A stretch of DNA of 64,000 nucleotides from Pseudoalteromonas sp. T1lg23B (GCF_002964665.1 NZ_PQBZ01000042.1:62001-126000), one strand, 5' to 3'; counted from the stretch's first letter, positions 28,777 through 39,697 are shown. The notes: generated by a model from the sequence alone, not told the origin. Numbers and translations: made by a program.

Positions 28777-29988
28777 TTATAATTTACGCTTTGCACCAGA
28801 CTTCGCTCTGTCTTTAATATTTGTTTGTATATAGATTTGGTCCGTCGTTGCGATTTTTGCGTGTCCCAAATCTTCAGACAAATGTTTAAGCGGGCGATGT
28901 TGCGCATCGTGCGTAGCACCGGTATGGCGCAGCCAGTGGGTAGTCGCAGCTTTTAATTGTTCGGCTTCGTCTACAAAACCATCTTTATTGAGAGATTCTA
29001 CAGCTAAATCAAAACTTTGCTGAACAATACGGCGTAACTGTCGAACATTCATACCACCTTGACCACGTAGTTTATGGATTATCGGGTAGGGTTCGTCAAC
29101 ACGTGGGAGAGGAGGTAACCCCCGATATCCACGGTAACGTTTTAAATATTCAATAAAATCATTACTTAAGGTAACATCTCGCAATTTATTTCCTTTTCCC
29201 ATAATACGTAAGTACCAAAATCCATCTGGGTCTTGCCAAAAATGGCTCATCACCGGCGACCACTGCGCACGTTCAGATAACTCTGAAATTCTAAGATATA
29301 GCCCTTTTAGACAGGCAAGTGTAAATAAGTTACGTTCAAGTTCGGGGTGTTCATCACACATATCTTTGGTAACACCGAGCACATATTCCCATTGTAAGTT
29401 GCTCAAAGTATCGGGTAATTTTATCTGAGATTGCACCACAAGATACGGACTATTTTTCTTCACCACTGGGACAAAATTGGTGTTAGATTTTTCTTCTAAA
29501 ATGGCAAATTTATAGAACACATTCAACGCGGTAAACATAGCAGCAAGTGTTTGCTGACTAACCGTCGTGTCTTTTGCGACAAAAGGACGCCAGTTAACAT
29601 TGATCTGGCGAATACCTTTTTGATCTTTATAACGCCATTGCACTGAGTCAGAGCACCATGTCGCTGCCGGCTCAACCATGAAGTCCACATATTCTTCAAT
29701 ATCGTCGCGTTTTAATGCAAACACCGATTGCTTCTTCTCAAGCCATGACCAAAGATAAAATCGTTCAAGTTCATTACGAAAACGATTAAAAGTCGCTTCT
29801 GACTTTCTTCCGTAAACATACAGAAACTGGTATAAAAATGCGAGATCTTGCCAGATATCATCTATTTCGGCAGACAGATCCATGAGAAAAGTTTCTAATT
29901 GCGGATATTCTTGTTGTAGTGTTTTGTCTTCAACGTGGGCAATCTGATAACGCAGTTGCTTGAGGGTGTCGACCAAAGGTACCAACAT
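28777..29988 (-). CDS. tyrosine recombinase / phage-type integrase
   Basis: A 403-residue site-specific recombinase. All catalytic residues of the family can be seen in the C-terminal domain: Arg in LYLRISELSER, Lys in IMGKGNKLRD, His-x-x-Arg in THWLRHTGATH, His in LGHAKIATTD and Tyr in DQIYIQT. The N-terminal half includes a SAM-like core-binding domain (about 45-180). It is longer than XerC/XerD (about 300). I see no tRNA gene, no att-like direct repeat and no phage genes around it. It may therefore be a lone integrase or a resolvase of this replicon rather than part of an intact mobile element. Confidence 0.9.
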   Translation of the reverse strand: MLVPLVDTLKQLRYQIAHVEDKTLQQEYPQLETFLMDLSAEIDDIWQDLAFLYQFLYVYGRKSEATFNRFRNELERFYLWSWLEKKQSVFALKRDDIEEYVDFMVEPAATWCSDSVQWRYKDQKGIRQINVNWRPFVAKDTTVSQQTLAAMFTALNVFYKFAILEEKSNTNFVPVVKKNSPYLVVQSQIKLPDTLSNLQWEYVLGVTKDMCDEHPELERNLFTLACLKGLYLRISELSERAQWSPVMSHFWQDPDGFWYLRIMGKGNKLRDVTLSNDFIEYLKRYRGYRGLPPLPRVDEPYPIIHKLRGQGGMNVRQLRRIVQQSFDLAVESLNKDGFVDEAEQLKAATTHWLRHTGATHDAQHRPLKHLSEDLGHAKIATTDQIYIQTNIKDRAKSGAKRKL

Positions 29989-30947
29989 GTCACTAATGTC
30001 CGATATTGTTTTTTATAAGTGGTAGTATAGGGTTACACAAAAAGAATGTATATAGAAAACCCAAACACTGACTGGATATCCAAACTTAAAAAAGTAGCGA
30101 AATTACCTATTTATTGTGAATAATTTACTTCCCTAATATCTATACAGCCACTTTTATTTATTAATATCATTTATGCAACAAACAAACTAAATCGATGGCT
30201 CAATTTTCAAAATAACCTCTCTAATTTTCATTCTCCAAATTACTTTAACTCTTAGATTATCACTGTTCGTAAAGCTAATATTGCTTGAACCATGACTTAG
30301 TGCGGGTACCCAAACCTTGTTGGAGTCATTCATAATTAGGTGCTTACTGAATTTAAATGTTTGATGAGTTTATAGGGTCTAATGAAGCACCCTAAAATTA
30401 TAACTACCTATTTTTAAAACATGAAAGTGTGTATTTATTGGCAAGCCATACTGAACATTTTAATGACCCAAACAACTATGCATAAAATACCCAAAACAAC
30501 TAATTCAAGCGAATATAAGTGGAGAATTTATTCACATATATGTAACGAACAACAATTAATTTTTATCCACAGCTTAATATATCAATTCAAGTAATGATAA
30601 GCTCTTTTCATGAAATAACTGCAAAGAAAAACAATTCATATTAGGAACAAACGAAACCAATTCAAAATTGATTGTTTATATTTACTGAATAGTTTGACCG
30701 TTTATTTTATACACCACTGTATATTTTGTTTGCAAGAACCTAAGGTAGATATAGATAATCCCCTCTCCACAAGTATTACAATACTCAAATATCTTTGGTT
30801 TACTAAAGGAAATAATACCTTGAAGTTTCTAAAATAAATACATTTTTCAATAATTAATAATCATGGCCCCATTTATCGTATGTTCATAAATTAGGGTCTG
30901 ATGCAGTAGATAAACTATATAAATTATAACTATTACAAAGGTAAAAA
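29989..30947. other. AT-rich gap before the A-PCP-AOS gene
   Basis: About 0.96 kb with stops in all frames and strongly AT-rich sequence. I see no gene, terminator or clear repeat. The right end holds AAAGGT, the ribosome site of the next gene. The unusual length suggests a long regulated promoter region or a decayed gene. Confidence 0.5.
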
Positions 30948-33900
30948 ATGAACAAAACAACACTGCTCAGCGCGGAGCTATTGGCCAATCCAAGTGTTTT
31001 TGCTGATTTTTGTGTCACATCCAAATCGGCCGAAAATAGCTGCGAGATCGAATTTATTCCAGCTAAATATCTAGATAAACTGGCTACAACTTTGGGTGAT
31101 GAATCGTTAGAAGAGGTGCTGGAGATATTAAAAAATAATCCCACTCCAAAAGGTGTCGATGACACCCAAAATAGCACACTTTGTGATTTCATATTAAAAG
31201 AAGCTGATGCTCATCCTGAGCGCATTGCAATAGTCGACCAGAATACCTCTATTAGCTATCAAGCTCTTGTAAAAAAGGCGATTGATGTATCGAGTCAACT
31301 ACATCAAAACGGTGTCAGCCCTGGTTCAATCGTCGGACTTTGCATGGAGCGACAATGGCAAATGGTAGCCGGATTGTTAGGCATCATGATATCGGGGTGC
31401 ACTTATTTACCGCTTGATCCCAAATACCCTAAATCAAGAATTCAGTACATGCTCACACAATCCGCAGCCTGTGCTGTCGTTGTAGATCAACAAAATAGAG
31501 CTGTCGTTACAGATTTTCGATTAAAAGCGATTCATATTGATGATTCAGTCTTGAAGTCACCCATGCCACCGAGTAAATTGCCGCGCCCTGACGGACTCGC
31601 TTATCTGATTTATACATCTGGTTCCACAGGTTCGCCTAAAGGCGTCGCGGTGACACATGCAAACGTGGTAGCGTTAATAGAATATATAGCGCATGAGGTA
31701 GATAGAGAGGCACTCAATGGTGTTTTGGCAGCAACCTCAATATGTTTTGACCCTTCAGTGATGGAAATATGGGTTACTCTGTCACTAGGCGGTAAACTGA
31801 TTTTAGCGGATAACGTGCTGCAATTACCTTACCTGCTTGCAGCTGAACAAGTGACGACTTGTATCGCGGTCCCCTCTGCTGTCAATACTTTGCTTTTGGC
31901 AGAGCCGCTTCCTAGCAGTCTGAATTACTTCTTTTTTGGTGGCGAAAAACTGCCAAGTGAATTAGTAAAGAAAATAAAACGAACACACCCAAACAGTCAT
32001 ATTTTTAATGTCTATGGACCGACAGAAGATACGGTTTTTTCAACGCTTTTTGAGGTATTAGACCCAGAACAAAACATTACTATCGGTCGAGCCATTCAAC
32101 CATCATTCGCGATGATATTGGATGCTGACGGTAACTTAGTAAAAGATGGGCAACCAGGAGAGTTACATTTAGGGGGCAAGAAAGTCGCGCAGGGATACTT
32201 GAACGATCCTGTTCGAACTGAGGAACGATTTATTGAATTACCCGCGGTGGTGGGTGATAAACCTTGTCGTTTGTACAAAACTGGCGACCTTTGTCGATGG
32301 ACTGTAGAAGGCCAGATTGAGTTCCTTGGCCGAGTTGACCAACAGGTAAAAGTGAGGGGACATCGTGTTGAACTTGAGGAGATCGAGTCGGTAATTAGCG
32401 CTATACCTTCAGTAAACGCTGCGATGGTATGTCTGACAGAACATGATAACCAAAAAATATTAAGCGCCTATATTGAAAGCACAAACGCGCAACTAACATC
32501 GAATGATATAAAAGCCGTTATCACGGATAAATTGCCTTCTTATTGCATGGTGCAGCGATTTTATCGGGTGACACTATTACCTAGACTTCCTAATGGCAAA
32601 CTAGATAGAAGTAAGCCACCTGCAAATGAAGCCTGTCTATTTGTTAATGAACAGACTGCACAATGTCAATTGATGCCGGATAACACTTTAGTTATTCAGC
32701 CACGCGCCAGTTCCTTACCCCAAACCATTGATGCATCCCTTCACAGCCAACACACGTCATTAGTGCGGGCAATTTTGTCTGAAGTTGCTGCCTTGACGGG
32801 CCATCAGGAGTATACAGAGTATGATGCTGCGCTTAATTTTGAGGAGCTAGGAATAGACTCATTATCTATTGTCGAGTTGAATTATCGTATTAGTCATTTA
32901 TTCGATAGAAAAATAGCTCAGCCGATATTTGCACAATATTCAACGGCGAACAGTCTCGCCTCATTTTTGTTGCGCTCTGGCTACACGGATACTACGAGCG
33001 TCGATAAATCAGCGAGATACAAACCTTCAAACTCTGATTTAGCACGCTTTCAACAGCACATTCAACAAAGTCATCCCGTTTACCGAACAGCAAAAGCAAA
33101 TGCGTGGTCAGCAACAGATAAGGGCATTTTGATCCAACAATTTTCAGAGTTGACTAGTCGCAGTGATCGCAATCCATTTAACAGGCTGTTACGAACTGGA
33201 AGCGCCACCAAAGGTATGGTGGCCGATTCCTACACCAATGAGCAAAGAGAAGCGATTATTTGGACAACAAACCTTTATTTAGGGCTTAATCGTGATCAAC
33301 AAGCGATAGATGCTGCATCCGCTGCTTTGCAAAAGTTCGGTACAGGTATGGGAACATCTGCCGCAGCGTCAGGACTTACAGACCTTCACCTGGCATTTGA
33401 GACTGAGTTTGCTCAATTAGTTGGTAAACAATCTGCGTGTCTATTTCCGACAGGCTATACCGCAAACGTAGGTGTTGTTGCAGGTTTGCTGGGCAAAAAT
33501 GACGTCGTGATCATCGACCAGTTATGTCACGCTTCAATAGTTGATGGCGCCAATCTTTGTGGTGCCGAAGTGAGGACCTTTCAACACAATAATCCGGACG
33601 ACCTAGCACGAGTTTTACAGCAAGTTGCGACGCCTTATCGCACAATATTGGTGGCGTTTGAAGGGGTATATAGTATGGGCGAGGGAGCAGCGCCCGTGAA
33701 AGAGTTAGTGAATGTTGCAAAGCGTTTCAATGCAATGGTTTTAGTCGACGAGGCACATTCATTTGGTTTTTACGGCGAGCGGGGCGCGGGTATTTGCGCT
33801 GCACAAGGTGTTACTGAGCAAGTGGATTTCATTATGACCACTCTGAGCAAGTCACTAGGTAGCTTAGGTGGTGTGATCGCCTGTAAAAAGGCCCATGTTG

Positions 33901-34739
33901 ACTTACTCAAAGCTTCAGCGAGGGCATTTATATTTCAAGCGTCTGTTACACCTGCAGACATCGCTGCGGCACTGTCTTCACTGAGCCGCATCAGAGATGA
34001 CGATTTTTTACGAGAAAAGCTCTGGGATACAACCAAATACATGCGTGAGAGATTCACTCAGGCAGGTTTTGATTTAGGCACAGGTGATGGACCAATTGTC
34101 ACACCGCACTTTGCAGATAAAGACCAACTTTACGCAATCGTTCACGGGCTGTACAAGCGAGGCATACAAACATCTGCTGTAACTTATCCCATTGTTGAGA
34201 GTGGGCGTGGAAGACTTCGCTTTATATGTTCCGCAGCTCACACTCGAGAAGATGTCGATGCAACTTTACAGGCATTAATAGAGACCCAAGAGGAAGTTTG
34301 TGCCAAAAGTTCAGAGACTAAGCTGATAAAAACGAGAAGGTCTAGCACAAGTGAAGTGGCTGTGGATGTTAACGATTGGCTTATGTGCTTTGCAGACCAA
34401 CTAGAGTCTGACTACCTAAGGCAATTAGTAATTCCTGACCTAGCATTAACCATCATCCAGCCAAATGAAGAGGCAATTTCATTATGGTTGCAAGATGCAA
34501 AACCTTACGTTGGAACACTAAAAGACTGGAGTGGGGCGCAATTTAGCATGAAGTTCCAAACGCTTGAGGCACTCGAATCTCTCAGAGCATATGATCCCTT
34601 ACAACTTTTAAATGATATTAGTGAAAATGATTGCTTGTTAGCAGGAGACATCGAGCCGTTTATATGGTTTATCGCTAGATTAACAGAGCTCAATCAGGAC
34701 CTGTCGCGCTCTGGCAGATCTGAGTCAGTTGTTTCTTAG
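30948..34739 (+). CDS. adenylation-carrier-alpha-oxoamine synthase fusion
   Basis: A 1263-residue assembly-line enzyme. The adenylation domain (about 75-560) has A3 YTSGSTGSPKG at 222-232, A5 NVYGPTEDT near 354, A7 YKTGDL at 443, A8 GRVDQQVKVRGHRVELEE and A10 LPNGKLD. The residue binding the amino group is Asp (in FDPSVMEIW), so it should load an alpha-amino acid. The carrier domain has GIDSLS with the phosphopantetheine Ser638. A PLP-dependent alpha-oxoamine synthase (about 720-1115) has VDEAHSFGFYG and the Schiff-base Lys968 in TLSKSLGS. About 150 C-terminal residues are unassigned. It should join the tethered aminoacyl group to a second amino acid with loss of CO2, giving an aminoketone. 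No thioesterase, transporter or tailoring gene is adjacent. The product is unknown. Confidence 0.88.
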   Translation: MNKTTLLSAELLANPSVFADFCVTSKSAENSCEIEFIPAKYLDKLATTLGDESLEEVLEILKNNPTPKGVDDTQNSTLCDFILKEADAHPERIAIVDQNTSISYQALVKKAIDVSSQLHQNGVSPGSIVGLCMERQWQMVAGLLGIMISGCTYLPLDPKYPKSRIQYMLTQSAACAVVVDQQNRAVVTDFRLKAIHIDDSVLKSPMPPSKLPRPDGLAYLIYTSGSTGSPKGVAVTHANVVALIEYIAHEVDREALNGVLAATSICFDPSVMEIWVTLSLGGKLILADNVLQLPYLLAAEQVTTCIAVPSAVNTLLLAEPLPSSLNYFFFGGEKLPSELVKKIKRTHPNSHIFNVYGPTEDTVFSTLFEVLDPEQNITIGRAIQPSFAMILDADGNLVKDGQPGELHLGGKKVAQGYLNDPVRTEERFIELPAVVGDKPCRLYKTGDLCRWTVEGQIEFLGRVDQQVKVRGHRVELEEIESVISAIPSVNAAMVCLTEHDNQKILSAYIESTNAQLTSNDIKAVITDKLPSYCMVQRFYRVTLLPRLPNGKLDRSKPPANEACLFVNEQTAQCQLMPDNTLVIQPRASSLPQTIDASLHSQHTSLVRAILSEVAALTGHQEYTEYDAALNFEELGIDSLSIVELNYRISHLFDRKIAQPIFAQYSTANSLASFLLRSGYTDTTSVDKSARYKPSNSDLARFQQHIQQSHPVYRTAKANAWSATDKGILIQQFSELTSRSDRNPFNRLLRTGSATKGMVADSYTNEQREAIIWTTNLYLGLNRDQQAIDAASAALQKFGTGMGTSAAASGLTDLHLAFETEFAQLVGKQSACLFPTGYTANVGVVAGLLGKNDVVIIDQLCHASIVDGANLCGAEVRTFQHNNPDDLARVLQQVATPYRTILVAFEGVYSMGEGAAPVKELVNVAKRFNAMVLVDEAHSFGFYGERGAGICAAQGVTEQVDFIMTTLSKSLGSLGGVIACKKAHVDLLKASARAFIFQASVTPADIAAALSSLSRIRDDDFLREKLWDTTKYMRERFTQAGFDLGTGDGPIVTPHFADKDQLYAIVHGLYKRGIQTSAVTYPIVESGRGRLRFICSAAHTREDVDATLQALIETQEEVCAKSSETKLIKTRRSSTSEVAVDVNDWLMCFADQLESDYLRQLVIPDLALTIIQPNEEAISLWLQDAKPYVGTLKDWSGAQFSMKFQTLEALESLRAYDPLQLLNDISENDCLLAGDIEPFIWFIARLTELNQDLSRSGRSESVVS

Positions 34740-34879
34740 CTAAATGGTTAACTTCAACTGACGGCTAGTTAGAAGTATCACACCCTGAGCATAAGTTGCT
34801 GCTATTTATTAGCTTTTTTGTGTTTAGGGTGTGTCTTTTCACAGGGTTTGTAGTTTGCTTTATTTTTTGAGAATAAATA

Positions 34880-34910
34880 TTGACCTTACCCCTTGGTGAA
34901 GGTTGAGAAT
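34880..34910 (+). promoter_or_regulatory. CueR-type copA promoter and operator
   Basis: TTGACC at 34880-34885 and GAGAAT at 34905-34910 are 19 bp apart, the stretched spacing of MerR-family promoters. Between them the dyad ACCTT...AAGGT (34883-34903) closely resembles the E. coli copA operator. CueR from the downstream gene would activate here on copper. Confidence 0.8.
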
Positions 34911-34953
34911 GCACTGAGTTTGCCAAATACTATCTATAATTGGAGGAAATATT

Positions 34954-37307
34954 ATGACAAGCTTCAACCTTGCAATTGAAGGTATGACCTGTGCGTCATG
35001 CGCTGATCGTGTCGAAAAAGCGCTGATGAGTTTAAGCTCGGTGAAATCTGCTCACGTAAATTTCGCTAGTGAGCAAGTATTTATTGAGGGCGAAACCACT
35101 CACAATGAAGCTATAAAAACAATCAAGGCAACAGGTTATAATGTGCCAACCCACTCTCTGAGCTATGCGATTGAGGGTATGAGTTGTAGTTCTTGCGCCA
35201 ATCGCATCGAAAAGATAGCGCAAGGCAGAAATGACATAGTTACCGCTAACGTAAATTTTGCTACTGAAACATTAACTATTGAGGTCGCAGGTGAATATGA
35301 CGATTCATCACTGATATCAGAGCTAAATAGTACGGGTTACAAGGTAAAAAAGCACCAAAGTAAAGCAACGCAAAGTATACCGTGGTACAACACGCAAATT
35401 TGGCCTGTCATTGGCTCGCTTACCTTAACAGTTCCTCTAGTAATACCTATGATTGGTATGCTATTTGGTCAAGATTGGATGCTGAGCGCACTTTGGCAAT
35501 GGCTTTTAGCTACCCCCGTTCAGTTTTACTTCGGTGCTAGGTTTTACAAATCAGGTTGGCAAGCCATTAAAGCTCGTTCAGGAAATATGGACTTGTTAGT
35601 AGCGATTGGTACCTCTGCGGCATATGGGCTTTCCATCTACACTTGGTTATTCACACAGACACACCACGACGCACCACATTTATATTTTGAAAGTAGCAGT
35701 GCTGTACTCTCCTTGGTTTTATTGGGTAAATATCTCGAACACAAAGCGAAAAAGAAAACCATGGACGCGCTGCAAGCGCTAGAAAACCTGCGCCCGACCG
35801 AAGCGCGAGTTTACAAAGACGGTGAATGGGTATCAGTACCCGCGTCATCTGTTTCAGTGGACGACCTCGTGAGAATTCAACCAGGAGAGCGAGTCGCGAT
35901 AGATGGTGTGGTTGAAAAAGGGCAAAGTCAGGTGGATGAGGCGCTTATCACTGGGGAGCCTATGCCCATTGATAAGCACGTGGGTGATAAAGTTACTGGT
36001 GGTTCCATTAATATTGATGGTGTCATAGAGGTACGAACAACTCGCGTTGGCACTGAGTCTACACTGTCAAAAATCATTAAGCTGGTCGAAGACGCGCAAG
36101 GGGCCAAAGCCCCCGTTCAAGCACTTGTTGACAAAGTAAGCGCCTATTTCGTGCCAACTGTATTAGCCATCTCATTCGTTACGTTGTTAGTTTGGGGGCT
36201 TGCCTTCGGCAGTTGGACGGATGGTATTTTAAACGCAGTTGCGGTGTTGGTGATCGCCTGTCCATGCGCTTTAGGCCAGCAACGCCGACCTCTATTATGG
36301 CCGGAACAGGCACTGCTGCGCGGCTCGGTGTATTGGTCAAAGATGCCATTGCCTTAGAACAAGCGACAAAAATTGACCTAGTTGTTTTCGACAAAACAGG
36401 TACCTTAACCGAAGGTAAACCCACGTTATCACAGCTCAGCGCCATTAAAACAGATGAAAACACCGTATTAGCCACGGCAGCCAGTGTGATGCAGTACAGC
36501 GAGCACCCATTGGCACAAGCCGTGCTCAATGCCGCTGAGAAAAAATCGCTAGAGCTACAAAGTACAGAAGCGTTCAAAGTAGTAACGGGTAAGGGTGTTC
36601 AAGCTCAAATAGGGCAAGATACCTTCTACGTTGGTAGTAGCAATTGGATGAAAGAGCTTGGCCTAAAACCAGCGCAAGATAAGGTCGATGTTCAAGGTGC
36701 AACCGTTTCTTGGCTAGCTAAAAAGCACAACGACAACGTTGAACTACATGGGCTGTTATGTTTTTCAGACAAAGCAAAACGTACGGCGCGTGAGGCGGTT
36801 GAAAACCTGAAAAAACAAAATATAAAAGTAGCCATGCTAACCGGTGACAGTGAAAAAAGTGCGCAATTTATTGGCGGCCAGCTAAATATTGATATCATCA
36901 AAGCAGAAGTGTTACCTCATGAAAAGTCCGAATTTATCGAATCATTTCAAAAACAAGGCTATCAAGTAGCTATGGTTGGTGATGGAATAAATGATGCACC
37001 CGCTCTAGCAAAAGCCGATTTAGGTATCGCCATGGCCACAGGGACTGAAGTTGCTGTTAGCGCGTCATCTATAAGCTTGATGCAGGGTGACCCAAATTTA
37101 GTTGCCATCTCATTGGATATATCACAAAAAACCTACAATAAAATTAAACAGAATTTATTCTGGGCGTTTATATTCAACATTATTGGCATTCCCGCAGCGG
37201 CATTTGGTGCGTTAAGCCCCATTATTGCGGGCACAGCCATGGCGTGTAGTAGTATTCTAGTGGTATGTAATGCGTTGCTTTTACAACGTTATAAACCTTC
37301 AAAGTGA
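34954..37307 (+). pseudogene. copA: copper-exporting P-type ATPase CopA, frameshifted
   Basis: Two overlapping frames together make a complete CopA of about 784 residues, which exports Cu(I) across the inner membrane. The first frame has two metal-binding domains (GMTCASC at 10-16, GMSCSSC near 75), the membrane helices and the ion-site CPC near 436, and then goes out of frame. The second continues with ATPTSIMAGTGTA, the phosphorylation site DKTGTLTEG, the VMVGDGINDAPAL-type hinge and the last helices. One base is missing about 36277, where CALGLATPTS is expected. No slippery sequence lies there, so this is a mutation or read error, not the programmed frameshift known in E. coli copA, which is near the N-terminus. 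cueR follows directly. Confidence 0.88.
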
Positions 37308-37315
37308 GAAATATA

Positions 37316-37765
37316 ATGTCAACCCTAGTCACTATCAGCAAAGCGTCAAACATCACAGATATTTCTGCGAAGATGATCCGCCACTATGAAAGTATCGGGA
37401 TAATCACTAAGGCACATAGAAGCAATTCGGGATATCGGTTATACAATGAAGATCAGTTAAAACAGCTGAGCTTTATTAAGCAGTGCCGAAGTTTAGGCTT
37501 TGCAATATCACAAATAGAGTCTCTTATGAGACTCTGGAAAAACCCAAACAGAAGCAGTCTGGATGTAAAAGCCTTAGCTGATCAGCATCTTCAAGAAATC
37601 CGAGAGAAAATTACCGAGCTAGGTAAAATGGAAAAGGTACTGTCTACATTGTCGGCAAACTGTAACGGCGATCACGCCTCTGATTGCGCAATTCTTGAGG
37701 GCTTGGAGACGATGGCAAGTTACAAAGCGTCGAAACAGCATATAAATAATACACGTGTCCAATAA
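37316..37765 (+). CDS. cueR: CueR-type copper-responsive MerR regulator
   Basis: A MerR-family regulator of about 149 residues. The N-terminal winged helix has DISAKMIRHYESIGII and GYRLYNEDQLKQLSFI, followed by the dimerisation helix. The C-terminal metal loop has two cysteines with seven residues between them (CNGDHASDC), the CueR spacing for Cu(I), Ag(I) or Au(I). It lies eight bases after the copA stop, so copA-cueR is an operon under the CueR-type promoter at 34880. An upstream in-frame GTG would overlap the copA stop. The ATG at 37316 is preferred although its ribosome site is weak. Confidence 0.9.
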   Translation: MSTLVTISKASNITDISAKMIRHYESIGIITKAHRSNSGYRLYNEDQLKQLSFIKQCRSLGFAISQIESLMRLWKNPNRSSLDVKALADQHLQEIREKITELGKMEKVLSTLSANCNGDHASDCAILEGLETMASYKASKQHINNTRVQ

Positions 37766-37869
37766 AGGTCATTGCGCATTACGTTGATAACAGGGGAGGG
37801 CGCGACCAGCGGTTAAAGTGAAGCGACTCAAGCGCCCTGTGTAATGTAAACCCAGCTATTTTTATTGAG

Positions 37870-38307
37870 CTATAGAATATGTATTTTGTACTTATCTATA
37901 AATGCTTGACGATCGGATTCGGTTGGGGGGTTGCTCTGACTAAACTTGGATATATCTCGGATGAAACCCTCAGATGGGCCCGATGGCGCATTAATTACAA
38001 GCACTTTGCTGTCTTGTAAAGCCTTAAACCGTCTAGGCACATTCGGACCTGCAATCACCAAGTCGCCAGATTTGGCAACAAACTCCTCAGTATCCACAGC
38101 GAACTCAATCTCACCAAAGATGATATAAAAAATTTCATCATCTATCTCATGGTAATGCCATGGCGCTTCATTACCTTTAGGAAGTAGGCTATCAAAGATG
38201 GACACGCGGTGATCGGTATCCTCTCCTGAGGCAAGAATGCGAGTCACTTCACCGCCATCTAATGTGTATTGTTCAGCGTTTGCGCTAACAACGTGTTTAT
38301 ATCTCAT
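37870..38307 (-). CDS. cupin-domain protein
   Basis: A 145-residue single-domain cupin. Motif 1 is seen as EAPWHYHEIDDEIFYIIFGE, with two histidines and a glutamate as metal ligands, and motif 2 as SGDLVIAGPNVPRRFKAL, where the usual histidine is replaced. GAGGGAG before the ATG at 38307 decides the start over a longer frame. Cupins of this size may be dioxygenases, isomerases or sensors, and the function cannot be told. It stands alone between cueR and an unrelated exported protein. Confidence 0.8.
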   Translation of the reverse strand: MRYKHVVSANAEQYTLDGGEVTRILASGEDTDHRVSIFDSLLPKGNEAPWHYHEIDDEIFYIIFGEIEFAVDTEEFVAKSGDLVIAGPNVPRRFKALQDSKVLVINAPSGPSEGFIRDISKFSQSNPPTESDRQAFIDKYKIHIL

Positions 38308-38740
38308 TTTGAACTCCCTCGCCCACAACAACGGTATTGGGCAGCTAAATTAATGAAATAGTATACCTAAACAACTGAGTTTTCATCAAAATACACTCCC
38401 TGTGGCAATGTAAAAACATTCCAAGCTTCATTGTATTGACTGAGATTGAACCCTGAGAGAGAAGCTGAAACCAACAAAGTCGCTATTTTTATTATCTAAA
38501 TTCTTGGAGAAAAGGCCTGAATTACGATATCGCAAAGCGCTTTTTCAGCATCGTACCGCTGTGCGTTTTGTGCAACAATCAAGCTGGGATGAAATTAAAA
38601 GCTTATATTTATCAGTATATTGGTGTGAATTTTGCTGGGTTATGTTACTTGCAAAGGAAAACGAGTCTTATGACCATGCAAGTAATATTTTCAAAGGGTA
38701 GATCACTACCGATTCATTTTTTACTAAGGAGTAGATCAAA

Positions 38741-39490
38741 ATGAAGAAAATTTTAATTTCCACCGCCCTAATGATCTCTAGCACAGCGTGCTTTGCGGCA
38801 CAGGCTGACGATATAGACCCAGAAATTCAGGCAAAGCTGGATGAAGCGTTTTATTTGTATGAAGTTGGGGAGTATCAACACGCATTGGAAAGTATTCATT
38901 GGCTAGATAAACATGCAGTGGCAGTAGACTTTGATTTTTACACCATGCGGTTAGGCACACTTTTGCCGTTTTGGAAGCGCCTTGCAAGCGTATATCAGCC
39001 GGCACGCATGAGCTACAATGAAAAACTCAAATCCACTATCGCCCAAACCATCAATAATCCGACAAACTGTAGTGCTTATGACGACATGCATCTCATGCTT
39101 GAAAATAATGATAGGCTAGCCGAATTTATCACTATTTTGGAAGAGAAGGAGGCTCAGTATCCACAGGTATGGCAGCGTTGTTGGGAGCCCAATTCGTCAA
39201 CGCTGGCGGTTGTTGAACATACTTCAAAACCACTTATAGACGCGTATTTGGGTGACTTATCTGATCACTTCTCAGCACATTTTGTACCGCAGATAGATGG
39301 CTTTTACATGCAGTGTAATGACTTTGATGGTGACGAAAGAACCGTTTGTCAGGACAGTGTTAAGGAGTATCTTAATGGCATATCGGTATCCTATAGACAT
39401 GCTGCCATGACTCACTACGGCTTACGAGAGGCTGGGCAAGTAGGAACGTTAACGTTGCAATTGCTAATAAAATGGCAAAACCAAAACTAA
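38741..39490 (+). CDS. exported protein of unknown function, TPR-like
   Basis: A 249-residue protein with a clear signal peptide (MKKILISTALMISSTACFAA) and AAGGAG before the ATG, so it is a real gene. The mature part begins with a helical pair resembling a TPR unit (DEAFYLYEVGEYQHALESI, about 34-52). It contains cysteines in NCSAYDD, RCWEPN, MQCNDFDGDERTVCQD that could form periplasmic disulphides. I know no named family for it. A cysteine close to the signal cleavage region is not in a clear lipobox. Confidence 0.75.
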   Translation: MKKILISTALMISSTACFAAQADDIDPEIQAKLDEAFYLYEVGEYQHALESIHWLDKHAVAVDFDFYTMRLGTLLPFWKRLASVYQPARMSYNEKLKSTIAQTINNPTNCSAYDDMHLMLENNDRLAEFITILEEKEAQYPQVWQRCWEPNSSTLAVVEHTSKPLIDAYLGDLSDHFSAHFVPQIDGFYMQCNDFDGDERTVCQDSVKEYLNGISVSYRHAAMTHYGLREAGQVGTLTLQLLIKWQNQN

Positions 39491-39697
39491 CCTGTTTTAC
39501 TGCTTAATCGTGTGGAGGCAAACTTTTGCCTCTGCATTGAAGGAAAAAGAGAAAATAGACCCGTTAATGTGGGCAGTTAGGCGTGTACGCGAGTAAAGCA
39601 ATATGTTCGCTTGGTTTTCATAAAAGCTTACTAAGTATATACAAACAAATTGCCCGTTCGGACGTGAATATATATGCTTCATCGACATAAACATTGA

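Noticed and set aside
28777..29988. The integrase as the edge of a prophage or integrative element
   Set aside because: No tRNA, att repeats, phage or conjugation genes are found on either side, and the flanking genes are ordinary metabolic ones.
36192..36357. Programmed frameshift in copA like that of E. coli
   Set aside because: The E. coli site is after the first metal-binding domain. Here the break is after CPC and has no slippery heptamer.
38504..38701. A 65-codon plus-strand ORF before the exported protein
   Set aside because: It needs a TTG start without a clear ribosome site and has no family features. It could be a remnant, but there is too little to call it.
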